A stretch of 64,000 nucleotides of DNA from CBDANW01 sp965197825 (GTDB lineage Bacteria > Acidobacteriota > Vicinamibacteria > Marinacidobacterales > DATDRI01). The stretch spans positions 434,001-498,000 of the forward strand of contig CBDANW010000002.1 of the NCBI GenBank assembly GCA_965197825.1, read 5' to 3'. The notes beneath the pieces are model-generated. The model searched no databases, was not told the origin of the DNA, and was given only the letters and a program-made list of their open reading frames with translations. The position numbers and the translations under genes are program-made. Below, one piece after another: positions 1 through 8,718 of the stretch. Each line of letters opens with the position of its first letter. Position 1 is the first letter of the stretch.

Positions 1-1449
1 AACAGACCGTCGTGCATCTCATCCGACAGCATGTGGATGCCACGACCTTCCCGGCCTCGTTGATCCACACTCCGACGATGCAAGAGCTCGCCTCGGTGCG
101 TCGCTTTTTAGACGGGCTGTGTTCCGGCAGCAATAATGATAGTGCCTCGGTAGCCTGCCTGCTCCGCCTCATCCGGCGGGTCGATATCAGCCCCGGCTCT
201 GTGTCTATCCTCCTCGACCGCAATGCGTTCGCTGCTTGCCTCTCTATGGGACTCGACCGCATTCGCGAGGATGCACTCCGTATCCGCGCGCCGTTCCGCT
301 TGCGCCGACGCGGCGTCGAGACCAAGCTCGTTCTGGGCAACCCCACGAAATCCGTCGACCGCACCCTCCTGCACAATATCGCCAACGCCCTCTTCTGGCT
401 CGACCGGATCAAAGCAGGTAAAACCTATGAGGAGATTGCCACCGAAGACGCCATCCCAACGGACCGCGTGCGCAAGGCAATCCGTTATGCCTTCCTGGCC
501 CCCGACATTGTCCGCGCCATTGTCGAAGGTCGCCAGCCCGTTGGGCTGACCTCGAGCTACCTCCTGCATCATCCGCTTCCCGACGATTGGGAGAAACAGC
601 GAGTGCTCGTCGCAACGCTGTGAGCCTGCCTGCTGCATCTGCCAGCGCCCACTTCGTGAATGGCCTCGGTTAGCAGCAAGCTGCTCTCCGACACTGGCCT
701 CCGCCAATCAGACTCAAACTGGCCCAAATTCCCTGTCATGGTTTCCAGACTCGGATAGCTCCTTGTACTGCACCGTCTGGCGGAGTCATCTTCGTCTCCT
801 CCGTAAAGCTCCGCTGGATGAATTCGAGGTTTGACCAATTCGAATTCCGCTATTCGCCTTCTCCTCAGACGCGATCTAGGCGTTAAGCGTCTTCTCATTG
901 TCTGCGCGATTAAGCGCAAAAATGGACACGGTAAGCCCCCAAATCGCCCCAAATTGCCAGTTGATGGCCTGTTTTGCTCTGTTTCTGATCGTTTCCAGCC
1001 AAGAATCGGAAGCTCCACTCGCCCCCACTCGAGCCTGCCGACTGCGATAGCCGGAAAGGTGTTCCCGTCGACGAAACGTCCGCCGATGAGGCGTAAAGCC
1101 TTTTGCGACAATGAGTAACGGCCGGAACCTCCTCCGGAGGGTTTACGACACGGCCCTCTTTCAGGCGTCAAGGAAGTTGAAATTGCCGTATAGAAAAGCT
1201 GATTGAAGCCGATTTGAATTCAGGCTCGAACGACCACCCGTCGATGAGGTGTGCGTGGGCCAGCACGTGACGGCGTCCGTTAAATCACTGTAGAGGAAGC
1301 AGATAGAACGATGTGGGCACCGGGGCTTCTCTGAGTATTCGCTACATTGCCGCACTACCCGCGCGGCGAAAAAGGGGGGGGATACTGAATAAACTGAAAA
1401 AACACCTTTTGGCCGAGACCGGATAGCTCCGAACTGCACCATCCGCCAC
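1..1449 (+). repeat. 1.45-kb direct repeat, copy 1
   Basis: This stretch is repeated in the same orientation at 20334-21783 with only scattered substitutions and small indels. It holds the C-terminal end of a serine recombinase gene plus about 0.8 kb of downstream DNA without a convincing gene. Shorter diverged pieces of the same downstream DNA recur at 12536-12700, 13788-14144 and 26280-26380. The left boundary is cut by the window start, so the repeat may be longer. Confidence 0.93.
3..623 (+). pseudogene. Serine recombinase, C-terminal part (cut by window start)
   Basis: The reading frame is open from the window edge and matches residue for residue (about 95%) the C-terminal part of the broken recombinase at 19417-20956. 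That second copy carries the resolvase-type N-terminus MKKIRCAIYTRKS, which identifies the family as large serine recombinases that usually lie beside DUF2924 genes. This C-terminal region has no catalytic residues; it includes an HTH-like segment ('KTYEEIATEDAIPTDRVRKA'). Whether this copy is intact upstream cannot be seen. Confidence 0.8.
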
Positions 1450-1451
1450 CT
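624..1451. other. Non-coding stretch downstream of recombinase
   Basis: No convincing gene on either strand. It contains short palindromes, for example GAATTCGA at 821-828 facing TCGAATTC around 839-846, and a hairpin near 1130-1141 (CCTCC/GGAGG). The tail, ending CATCCGCCAC, is the left flank of MITE1 here and also at 14145, so this DNA and MITE1 have been copied together at least once. Confidence 0.6.
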
Positions 1452-1768
1452 CGTCCTGTGCCAAAACTCGGCCCTCTTGAAATAGCCGATAAATCAGCAG
1501 CTTAGCGTCTGTGTTTTGCGACGGTGCCAAGGGCTGTGGGCTTTACAATCGTCTGGCCCGAGGGTGTTATCTTCGGATCCATCATGACGTACCATGTGCA
1601 AATCCTACTGTTGGTCAGGCAGCCGTTGTTCGATCGGGCAGCCCTGCTGCTCACACAGACCTCATGGGTGCTTCCGCCATTAAGTGTTGGTAAAATGACG
1701 CTAAGACTTTACGGTGCATTAAATTACAGCCATGGTCTTTCAAAAGGGCCGAGTTTTGGCACAGGACG
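1452..1768 (+). repeat. MITE1 copy 1 (317 bp, inverted-repeat ends)
   Basis: Begins CGTCCTGTGCCAAAACTCGG and ends with the reverse complement, CCGAGTTTTGGCACAGGACG; the inverted ends extend to about 30 bp. The first ~150 bp match the 5' end of the rve-type insertion sequence whose right end is at 8220, including the start of its transposase (MTYHVQ). A different ~66-bp segment precedes the other end. It has no transposase, so it reads as an internally deleted, non-autonomous derivative. No target duplication is visible. The same 317-bp unit lies at 12219-12535, and an interrupted copy at 14145-15840. Confidence 0.9.
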
Positions 1769-1953
1769 CGACCCGCGATATGGAGCACGTGAAGTTGCTG
1801 GCGGATCGGATCGAAGCCTACTTGATCGCTCTACGCGAATCGCGCGAAATTGCCAACGACACAGGCGATACCGATACCGCCGATTTGTTGACCTCCATCA
1901 TCACCGAGTTCGAGAAGCACGACTGGTTCTTGCGGGCCTCGTTGGACGGCTAG
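1769..1953 (+). pseudogene. Dps-like ferritin, C-terminal fragment
   Basis: About 60 codons resemble the last helix region of Dps (DNA-binding protein from starved cells): a 'DTADLLTSIITEFEKHDWFL' segment matches the family pattern in which an acidic D-x-x-T-x-D-L-L helix is followed by E-K-x-x-W-x-L near the C-terminus. The N-terminal helices, including the ferroxidase ligands at the dimer interface, are missing because MITE1 abuts the fragment. The frame now starts inside the MITE end. It should not assemble a dodecamer. The assignment rests on this short C-terminal similarity only. Confidence 0.72.
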
Positions 1954-2147
1954 CTAGATCGTCCCCGTCTGGTCAAAATACTCGAACGCCCAACGGGCCA
2001 GCAGTTTGAACCTTCAGGGCTTCAAATGCCGGTAGGCCCGCAAGGTCTGGACCAGGGCATCTCCCTTCTTGGCCCAGGCCGACCGGATCATCTACAACAC
2101 CGATTCGGCGGTCGGCGCCTGCAACGCCAACGCCTGGGTTTTCTCTT
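1954..2147. other. Intergenic, decayed minus-strand coding remnant
   Basis: On the minus strand a broken frame reads 'SAWAKKGDALVQTLRAYRHL', a stop, then 'RFKLLARWAFEYFDQTG'. This has the composition of real protein but no start and two stops, so it looks like a dead gene fragment. I do not recognise the family. Confidence 0.35.
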
Positions 2148-4628
2148 TCAGCAGCCCCTCGGTTCACTGGACACGGCTTTGGCCATGCGGTAGCCGACCC
2201 GAGGCTCGGTCACGATGTAGGCGGGGCTGGTGGCAACGTCGCCCAGCTTGCGGCGGAGTTTCTTCACGAAGGCGCGCACGAGGCGGGCGTCACCGCTGTT
2301 CTGTGGTCCCCAGACCCGTCGCAGCAGGTACTCGTGCGTCAAGACCCGTCCGGCGTTGACAGACAGTGCGCGGAGCAGGTCGTACTCGGTGACGGTGAGT
2401 TGGACCGGCCGGCCGGCCACGGTCACCCGGCGTTCCTCGTAGTGAATGGCCAGGTCCCCCAGCCGATAGGGTTCGGGCGGAGTGGCCCGCCCGCGCAGGG
2501 CCGCCTGGATTCTCGCTACCAACTCCGTCGGCGAAAAGGGTTTGACGACGTAGTCGGCGGCGCCGGCCTCCAGGGCCTTGGCAATCGTCTGGTCCCGGCC
2601 GTACCCGGAGATGAAGATGACCGGCAGGTCGGCCAGCTCGGGAACTCGTTCCATCAACGCGATGCCATCGGTCCCGGGCAGTACCAGGTCCAGCAGGACC
2701 AACGCGGGTTTCTTCGTCTTGATGAGGCGGGGCACGTCCTCCGGGTCGCCGGTCACCTGCGGGGCGTACCCCGCGTCAGTGAGCGTGTCCCGCACGTAAC
2801 GCAGTGTCTCCGGGTCGTCGTCCACCACCAAGATGCGCGCCCGCTCTCGCCCGGCTTCCCGCGAGTCGCCAGCGGCCCGGGCGGGGCCGGTTGCGGCACC
2901 ACTGACGGCTTCTTCAGCCACCGGGATCGTAAACGTGACCCGCGTGCCCTGGTCCGCGCCGTCGCTCTCGGCCCAGATGCGGCCCCCGTGGGCTTCCACC
3001 AGCCCCTTGCAGATGGCCAGGCCCAGGCCCGCCCCCTCGATCCCGCGTCCTCGGGCCTCGCCGTCGATGCGCGAGAACTTCCTGAACAGATGCGGCAGGC
3101 GGTCGGCCGGCACGCCCTGGCCCTCGTCGGAGACCGAGACCGCCACGTGTATGCCGTCCCGCACCGCGGCGACCCGGATGGGGGACGACGCGGGCGAATA
3201 CTTGGACGCGTTGGCGAAGAGGTTGTTCAACACCTGGACGAGGCGCTGCCGGTCAGCCCGCACCCGGGGCAGGTCCGGCGGCAGGTCGATCTGGACGGTG
3301 TGCCGGCCGCCGCCGCTCAGGAAGGTCTTCCGGGCCTGCTCCACCAGGTCCGCCACGTCCGCCAGCTCGGGAGTGACCGACAGCGTGCCCGCCTCGATGT
3401 GTCCCGCATCTAGCAGGTCGCTGATCAGGCCGCGCATCTGATCGGCCTGCTCGTTGATGATCTGAAAAAACTGGAGCATCTCGGCCGGGTCCGGCGCCGG
3501 CGCACCACCCAGCACGGTCGCGGCCGAGCCCTTGATCGCGGCCAGCGGAGCCCGCAGCTCGTGGCTCACCAGGCTCAGGAACTCGGCCCGCAACCGCTCC
3601 AGCTCCTCCAGCGGCGCCAGATCCTGCATGGTGACGACCATGGAGACGACCGCACCGTCCTCGGCCTGGATCGGCGTGGCGTTGACCAACGTCGTGACAC
3701 GCCGGCCGTCGGGGACCGAGAGCACGATCTCCTCGGCGCGCACCATCGTGGCGGTGCTCAGCGCCTCCGGCAGGGGAGATGTGGCCATGGAGATCTCCCG
3801 CCCGTCGGCACGCCGCCAGGACAGGACCTCGAGCAGCTGCTCCGGGGAGCGGCCCGGCAGGCACAGCCCGCCGACGATCCGCTTCGCCTCCCGGTTGAGC
3901 GAGACCGGATGGCCGGTCCGAGCATCGAAGACCACGACGCCCACCGGTGAGGTGTCGACCAGGGCCTCCAGGTCGGCCCGCGCCCGCTGCTCGGCCCGGT
4001 GTCGGCGGGCGTTGGCGATTGCCGCCCCGGCCTGGGACGCAAACAGCGCCAGGACCTCCTCGTCCTCCCGGGTGAACTCCTGCCCGCCCTCCTTGTCGGT
4101 CAGATAGAAGTTGCCCACCTGCACGCCCCGGTGTCGGATCGGCGTCCCCAGGAAGCTCCGCGCCAGCGTCGGGTCATCCGGAAACCCCAACGGGCCGAGG
4201 TGGGCAGCCAGGTCCCGGAGCCGGAGCGGCTGCGGAATCGCGCGCAGGTACTTCCACAAGCCCGGCCCGTGGGGCAGATTCAGGAACCGCTGGTATTCCT
4301 CGGGACTCACGCCGGAGGTGACGAAATCCTGCAGGTGTCCCGACGCGTCCATGGTCGTGATCCCGCTGCAGCCGGCGCTGGTCAGCGCGCGGGCGCTCTC
4401 CACCACCTCGCGCAGGACGGTAGTGACGTCCAGGCTCTCGCTGATGCGCAGACTGGACTCGCTCAGCTGGGAGAGCCGGTCTCGCAGCGCCTTGTTCTCC
4501 GCTCTCAGCTCGTCGGCTGGCTTCAACTCCCCACCTTGGCTGGACGGCGGGCGACACCGTCCCGCCTCGTCACGCAACCGGCTCGATGCAGCAACCGGAT
4601 TCGAGCCGGACACCGGTCTCGCCAGCAC
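2148..4628 (-). CDS. Hybrid histidine kinase fused to OmpR-type response regulator
   Basis: A complete two-component system in one 826-aa chain. In order: a GAF sensor (about 45-210), a PAS-like domain (about 215-335), HisKA with the H-box SLVSHELRAPLAAIKG (about 345-410), HATPase with N- and G-box signatures (LNNLFANASKYS, GAGLGLAICKGLVEAHGG), a REC receiver with DDD and the phospho-acceptor in LLDLVLPGTDG, then an OmpR/PhoB winged helix (last ~105 residues). There are no membrane segments, so it should sense a cytoplasmic signal and bind DNA itself. Hybrid kinases usually end at REC; retention of the DNA-binding output is uncommon. The first ~30 residues look non-conserved, so the true start may be one of the later in-frame codons. 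The gene is visibly more GC-rich than its neighbours, which suggests acquisition. Partner promoters are unknown. Confidence 0.9.
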   Translation of the reverse strand: MLARPVSGSNPVAASSRLRDEAGRCRPPSSQGGELKPADELRAENKALRDRLSQLSESSLRISESLDVTTVLREVVESARALTSAGCSGITTMDASGHLQDFVTSGVSPEEYQRFLNLPHGPGLWKYLRAIPQPLRLRDLAAHLGPLGFPDDPTLARSFLGTPIRHRGVQVGNFYLTDKEGGQEFTREDEEVLALFASQAGAAIANARRHRAEQRARADLEALVDTSPVGVVVFDARTGHPVSLNREAKRIVGGLCLPGRSPEQLLEVLSWRRADGREISMATSPLPEALSTATMVRAEEIVLSVPDGRRVTTLVNATPIQAEDGAVVSMVVTMQDLAPLEELERLRAEFLSLVSHELRAPLAAIKGSAATVLGGAPAPDPAEMLQFFQIINEQADQMRGLISDLLDAGHIEAGTLSVTPELADVADLVEQARKTFLSGGGRHTVQIDLPPDLPRVRADRQRLVQVLNNLFANASKYSPASSPIRVAAVRDGIHVAVSVSDEGQGVPADRLPHLFRKFSRIDGEARGRGIEGAGLGLAICKGLVEAHGGRIWAESDGADQGTRVTFTIPVAEEAVSGAATGPARAAGDSREAGRERARILVVDDDPETLRYVRDTLTDAGYAPQVTGDPEDVPRLIKTKKPALVLLDLVLPGTDGIALMERVPELADLPVIFISGYGRDQTIAKALEAGAADYVVKPFSPTELVARIQAALRGRATPPEPYRLGDLAIHYEERRVTVAGRPVQLTVTEYDLLRALSVNAGRVLTHEYLLRRVWGPQNSGDARLVRAFVKKLRRKLGDVATSPAYIVTEPRVGYRMAKAVSSEPRGC

Positions 4629-4950
4629 CGATCGTATCGTTTGTGGTGAGAAATCACAAGACTGTCGCCATAAACAGCATAAACGTCACGCTTCCGCCAC
4701 GCACCTAGCCTGTCGAATGTTTTAAACTACTGAATTGTAGAGGTCACGCGTGGGGTGGTTCGACAACCCACGGGCGGGCACGGAACACATAATCCAAGAG
4801 GCCAATCACGAGGCGGGACTGGTAGCGCATCCGTCGGGCCGGATCGACATCAACCGCAATCATTTTCCCTTCGCAATCAACGCTGGATTGACTTTTTGCG
4901 GAGTACAGGCCTAGGTTGCAACGAAGGATAATAGGCTTATCACGAAACCG
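4629..4950. promoter_or_regulatory. Divergent intergenic region between kinase and barrel gene
   Basis: Contains AT-rich patches near 4718-4738 and 4873-4945. A weak sigma70-like pair for the plus-strand gene is TTGACT (about 4889) and TAGGTT (about 4913) with an 18-bp spacer. A minus-strand frame (4744-4880, '...AVDVDPARRMRYQSRLVIG...') has protein-like composition without a recognisable family and may be a remnant. Confidence 0.3.
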
Positions 4951-5781
4951 ATGACAAGCGCTCTTGACGCTCCTCCCCCGCGAACAAAGAAGCTTTGGAA
5001 CCACTGGGGCCAAGCGGCGGTGGTAGCTTCGAGCGCGGCTGCGGTGTGGCTGCTTCCCGAAACGGTCGCGGCTGAAGACATCTACCTGCGAGCAGGGATT
5101 GGCCTAGACCGGCCGGCCGAAACCCAATTCACCGACGAGGACTGCTCAAGCGTTTTCCCAGCCGCTCTTTACGGTTGCGGCACGGGCGGCGACGGCGCGC
5201 CGCTCCGTTCGGTTGGGAACTTCAGTACGGCTGCGGGCCTTGAGCTTGGGCTCGGTTACGCCGTTGCCCCCTCCGTCAGACTAGAGACTCTAGTTGAATA
5301 TTGGCCGCGATTGACTTTCGATGGTCGTGCTAACTTCCTAGACCCCGAACGCCTGCAATCGGTTTCCACGGACCTATCCTCTCTCTCCGGGATGCTGGCC
5401 GCTCATGTTGATCTCCCGGAATTGGGTTTACACAAGCTCGGCCCGTTCAGCCCATTCATCGGCGGAGGCATCGGGGTCGCCCGAGTTGCAATCGGTGAGA
5501 CGCGCATGACGTTCCCAAAGACGACGACCATCATTCCGGGCACCAGCCGGAGTGGTTTGACCTGGATGTTGACAGCCGGACTGGGGATGTCGTTGGGCGA
5601 GCGGACGACGCTCGAACTCACCTGGCGTTATACGAATTACGGCGTCATCGAAACCGGCGAAGGTGAAGGCTTGGTAGAATGGCGCGACGGAAGCCGGGAA
5701 CCGTTGGCGCTCGATCTAGCCCCGACACAGGCGAAATTGAGGAACCACGGGCTTCGACTGTCCCTGCGTTACGCGTTCTGA
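4951..5781 (+). CDS. Outer-membrane beta-barrel protein
   Basis: A 276-aa protein with a hydrophobic export segment (about residues 22-41, ending ...ETVAAE) and then alternating polar/apolar strands. It ends in a classical C-terminal barrel signal, 'LRLSLRYAF', with the terminal Phe that BamA recognises. The strand pattern with glycine-rich turns (GLELGLGYAVAPSVRLE, FIGGGIGVARVAIGE) fits an 8-stranded OmpA/OmpW-like barrel. The substrate is unknown. Two cysteines lie in the first extracellular loop and could pair. The gene is followed 37 bp later by an IS3-type fragment that has removed any native downstream context. Confidence 0.8.
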   Translation: MTSALDAPPPRTKKLWNHWGQAAVVASSAAAVWLLPETVAAEDIYLRAGIGLDRPAETQFTDEDCSSVFPAALYGCGTGGDGAPLRSVGNFSTAAGLELGLGYAVAPSVRLETLVEYWPRLTFDGRANFLDPERLQSVSTDLSSLSGMLAAHVDLPELGLHKLGPFSPFIGGGIGVARVAIGETRMTFPKTTTIIPGTSRSGLTWMLTAGLGMSLGERTTLELTWRYTNYGVIETGEGEGLVEWRDGSREPLALDLAPTQAKLRNHGLRLSLRYAF

Positions 5782-5818
5782 TTGGCGCTATTGCACGATT
5801 CAACCCGTGAGACGGAGC

Positions 5819-6142
5819 TGAACCGCCCCGGGTTTCCCGGAGACTCCAACTCTTGAGAGGATGGAGTCATGGCAAGACGAAGCAGGTATTCACCGGAGGT
5901 AAAAGAGCGCGCAGTGCGGATGGTTTTCGACCAGCAGGCTCAGCACGAATCTCAGTGGTCAGCGATCTCATCGATTGCGTCGAAGATTGACTGTACGCGG
6001 GAAACGCTACGCACGTGGGTGCGGCGAGCAGAGCGTGATGCTGGGAAACGAGCGGGACTGACGACGGACGAGCGTCAGCGGCTGAAGGAGCTTGAGCGAG
6101 AGAACCGTGAGCTAAAGCGGGCGAACGAGATCCTTCTCAAGG
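5819..6142 (+). mobile_element. IS3-family element, left-end fragment
   Basis: Starts TGAACCGCCCCGGGTTTCCC, identical to the left end of the complete IS3-type element at 29021-30335, and follows that element until the shared sequence stops at 6142 inside orfA. The remaining ~1 kb, including orfB, is missing and is replaced by the truncated rve-type element. Confidence 0.9.
5869..6142 (+). pseudogene. IS3 OrfA transposase, truncated
   Basis: The first 91 codons match OrfA of the complete copy at 29071: a helix-turn-helix of the HTH_Tnp_1 type, then a leucine-zipper-like stretch. After '...ELKRANEILLK' the frame runs by chance into the reverse strand of the neighbouring transposase, so residues beyond that (DSRRMERTN...) are not native. 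Without OrfB it cannot transpose. Confidence 0.9.
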
Positions 6143-6413
6143 ACTCTCGACGTATGGAGAGAACGAATCTTTCCGCGTATGCGTTCAGATTCGGACTATT
6201 GGCGGGAAGGCGGAGGGGCTTCACGCCTGAATCTCTCAACAGCCCACGTACTGCCTCAGTGAATAGCGGGTCCCGGTCGTGGATGAGGTACCGTTTGCCA
6301 AGGAGGAAACCATCCCACATGTCCGTGAGGTTTCTTGCCACCTGCTTCATCCACTCCCCGTTTGGGTCCGAGGTCATCCCACCGATGCACACGCAGCGAG
6401 TGGCGATATCGAT
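6143..6413 (-). pseudogene. rve-type transposase, C-terminal half
   Basis: Continues the catalytic core: 'RYLIHDRDPLF' supplies the second Asp of the DDE triad and 'NLNAYAERFVLSIRRES' the Glu helix. The tail normally ending in an HYHAERNHQG-type motif is missing beyond 6143; a possible remnant of such a tail is at 26195-26260. Confidence 0.85.
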
Positions 6414-7491
6414 GTGTGGCTTCAAGTTTGAAGCGCACCATTCGTTAGAGCCCATGGAAACGTTCCTCCGGTGTGCGGTAGCCGAGTCTCTTGCGGGGCC
6501 GTGAGTTGAGCTTGTTTGCGATACGATCGCAGTCGCGTTGCGTGAGCGCTGCTTGGCTGGTGCGCTTCGGCAGGTATTGTCGTAGCAGGCCATTGAAGTT
6601 CTCGTTGCTGCCTCTCTCCCATGAGTGATAGGGAGTTGCGAAGTAGAACTTGACGCCGGTCGCTTCCTCGACGGATTCGTAGTCGTGGAACTCCGTACCA
6701 TTGTCCGCGGTGATCGTCTTGACCTGCTCCGGCACCCGCCGGAGCAACATCTTCGTTCGCTGACTAGTGCTGAACATGGTGCGGTCGGACAGCTTGCCGA
6801 TCAGCGCATAGCCCGTCTTTCGTTCCACGAGCGTGGTTACGCAGTCCGGCGCGCCTTTTCCTACCACGGTGTCGATCTCCCAGTGGCCAACGGCACTGCG
6901 CTTGTCGACACAAGGCGGCCGCTCGGAGATATGACGCTTCCCGGCCAGGTGGCCTCGGCTGTCATAGCTGTTGTGGCGCTTGCGTCTAAGTTTGGGCGAG
7001 CATCGAAGGTGGCGGTATAGATGTCCTCCGGCCTCCTTGTCCCGCCAGACGTGGGTGTAGATCGTCTCGTGGCTGATCGAGAGCTCGCCGTGAAGGCGCA
7101 GGTGGCCGGAGATCTGCTCTGGGCTCCAGTCAGCCTTAAGCTTCTTCTCCACCAGGGCAAAGTCGGCCTTTGTGAAGTACTGGTTCCGGCGAGACCGCGA
7201 TCGTCGTCCGTTCGTTTTCTCGATGGCCTTGCTCGGCCGGTAGCATCCATCACTACGTGAGCTGTTCCTCCTGACCTCTCTCGAGATTGTGCTCCGGTGG
7301 CGCCCCAGGCGCCGCGCAATCTCGGCCGAGCAAAATCCCTCCCGTCGCAGCGCCGCGATGGTGTATCGTTCTTCCGAGGTGATCTGGTAATAAGTCATTA
7401 GCGAGTCCCCATTCTTGGTTGTTTGAGGAATCGTGGCACATTCCAGGTCACCTCATCCGGGAGCTGTGTTGCACTTACTTTATGAATTCGG
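6414..7491 (-). mobile_element. IS30-family element, complete
   Basis: A 1,078-bp element with imperfect ~26-bp inverted ends (GTGTGGCTTCAAGTTTGAAG on the left; the right end reads TTACTTTATGAATTCGG). The flanks share GAT (6411-6413 and 7492-7494), consistent with the short target duplication of this family. The target was the rve-type transposase gene, whose frame is restored when the element is removed. Confidence 0.88.
6445..7398 (-). CDS. IS30-family transposase
   Basis: A 317-aa transposase of normal family length. The N-terminal HTH_38 reads 'TSEERYTIAALRREGFCSAE...RLGRHRSTISREV'. The DDE catalytic core shows 'GHWEIDTVVG', 'TITADNGTEF' and 'GSNENFNGLLRQYLPK', the last being the characteristic IS30 block with the catalytic Glu. 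No frameshift or stop is present, so the element could be active. Confidence 0.96.
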   Translation of the reverse strand: MTYYQITSEERYTIAALRREGFCSAEIARRLGRHRSTISREVRRNSSRSDGCYRPSKAIEKTNGRRSRSRRNQYFTKADFALVEKKLKADWSPEQISGHLRLHGELSISHETIYTHVWRDKEAGGHLYRHLRCSPKLRRKRHNSYDSRGHLAGKRHISERPPCVDKRSAVGHWEIDTVVGKGAPDCVTTLVERKTGYALIGKLSDRTMFSTSQRTKMLLRRVPEQVKTITADNGTEFHDYESVEEATGVKFYFATPYHSWERGSNENFNGLLRQYLPKRTSQAALTQRDCDRIANKLNSRPRKRLGYRTPEERFHGL

Positions 7492-8109
7492 GATGACAAA
7501 CAGGACATGGTAGCGGACGAGCCCGAACGGGTTCACAACCTCGACGGTGAACAGGTCTGTCGCAGCGATGGCGCCCCAATGAGCCTTGATGAAGGTGCTC
7601 CACGACATGCTCCTGCCCCGCTCCGGCGCAGGAGCGATACCGTGCTCGGCGAGGATCCTCTTGATGGTGTTGCGTCCGAGTTCATGTCCTAGGTTCTTGA
7701 GTGCACCCCGCAGGCGCGTATATCCCCACGTCGGGTTCTCCCGCGCCACGCGCACAATGAGCTCACGGATGTCCTTCGCCGTCGGAGGTCGGCCTGGGCT
7801 CCGGTTCTTGCTGCCATCGTACTTGGCTGCGATGAGGCAGCGGTACCAGCGCAGGAGCGTAGCGGGTGTGGCAACCGACGCAATCTGGGCCAGCGCCTCG
7901 CGGCCTAAAGCTTGGGCCTTGACGGCGAGCCTGCGCCGCTCGTCGTCCGAGAGCCTGAGACGCTTGCCCCGAAGCCCGGCTCGGAGCACACGGTTCTCCT
8001 CTTGCTGGTAGTCGATCACATCCTGCTGCTGGCGGTTGACCCAGCCAGCTAGAACGAGCAGTAGGAATTGCACGTGGTACGTCATCATGGATCTGAAGAT
8101 AACAAACAC
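7492..8109 (-). pseudogene. rve-type transposase, N-terminal half
   Basis: Reads MTYHVQFLLLV..., then an HTH segment, 'NPTWGYTRLRGAL' and 'GLVRYHVLFVI', where the IS30 insertion breaks it in the middle of the RNase H-fold core. The protein continues after the IS30 with 'DIATRCVCIGGM' at 6413. Rejoining the halves restores one frame, so IS30 insertion is the primary lesion. The native start is probably the ATG of MTYHVQ, a few codons inside the open frame. Confidence 0.85.
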
Positions 8110-8220
8110 CCTCGGGCCAGACGATTGTAAAGCCTACGGCCCACGGCCCGGTCGCAAACACAGACACTAAGCTGTTGATTTATGGTCTATTTCAAAAGGG
8201 CCGAGTTTTGGCACAGGACG

Positions 8221-8373
8221 GGGTGTGCCTTCTATTTATTCATCCGCCAGCCCCATGGGTCGGAAGTCAGCCCTGCGGCGCGAAATACCCTGGATTCTGC
8301 GCGGATTCCAAGGGCGTCTAAGCTGCTGATTTGTGGTCTATTTCAAAAGGGCCGAGTTTTGGCACAGGACGCC
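8221..8373. repeat. Second MITE1-type terminus and linker
   Basis: After the rve element ends at 8220 there are ~110 bp (CAGCCCTGCGGCGCGAAATA...), then another terminus TTTCAAAAGGGCCGAG...CAGGAC ending at 8370-8371. The same linker plus terminus occurs inverted at 18721-18830, so it is a distinct variant end, not a simple partial duplication. Confidence 0.75.
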
Positions 8374-8661
8374 ATGCAGGCCCTGCCACCGCTCGATTGC
8401 CTCTGCTTCTTCGACGCTGCCGCACGGCACGAGAACTTCGTACGCGCCGCCGAAGAACTTCAGGTCACACCGGCCGCCGTCGCCCACCGCATCCGCATGC
8501 TGGAGGGCCATCTCCGTGCACCGTTGTTCGACCGCCGCACGCGCGGCGTCCGTCTCAACCGCCGCGGGCGCGCCTACCACGAGGAGATCCGGCGCATCCT
8601 CGCCGACCTCGACGCGGCCACACGGCACCACGGCGACCGCCGACGGTTCCGTGGCTGCTAG
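8374..8661 (+). pseudogene. LysR-family regulator, N-terminal fragment (GcvA-like)
   Basis: Begins ATG CAG three bases after a mobile-element terminus. Contains a complete LysR winged HTH ('ALPPLDCLCFFDAAARHENF...LQVTPAAVAHRIRMLE') and the linker helix up to about residue 90, then stops. The effector-binding domain is absent. The next gene (8719) is a complete paralogue with about 60% identity over the HTH, so this pair arose by tandem duplication and one copy was lost. It could in principle still bind DNA as a competitor, but that is speculation. Confidence 0.85.
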
Positions 8662-8718
8662 AATCCCTCCGTCCGGCGATTCCAGGCGACGAAAGGACTT
8701 GCATCCAGGGTGTAAAAT

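Larger units (their letters stand above)
6143..8220 (-). mobile_element. Integrase-core (rve) insertion sequence, split by IS30 and truncated at left
   Basis: The right end at 8191-8220 carries the MITE1-type terminus (TTTCAAAAGGGCCGAG...CAGGACG). The transposase reads leftwards, is interrupted by the IS30 element at 6414-7491, then resumes and is cut at 6143 by the IS3 fragment. This is the only visible source of MITE1-type ends, so it is the likely parent family of MITE1. Confidence 0.85.

Noticed and set aside
880..900. Possible integron attC core (GTTAAGC) in the recombinase-downstream repeat
   Set aside because: Only one GTTRRRY-like heptamer; no matching RYYYAAC partner at the right distance, no cassette genes and no tyrosine integrase nearby.
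2334..4725. Long plus-strand frames opposite the hybrid kinase
   Set aside because: They are antisense shadows produced by high GC content; the minus-strand frame carries all domain motifs.
4744..5013. Minus-strand 89-aa frame overlapping the barrel gene's start
   Set aside because: Part of it looks protein-like, but it overlaps the well-supported barrel gene and has no SD; kept only as a possible remnant.
5869..6504. A 211-aa open frame starting as IS3 OrfA
   Set aside because: Beyond residue 91 it is the reverse strand of the rve transposase and IS30; not a real protein.
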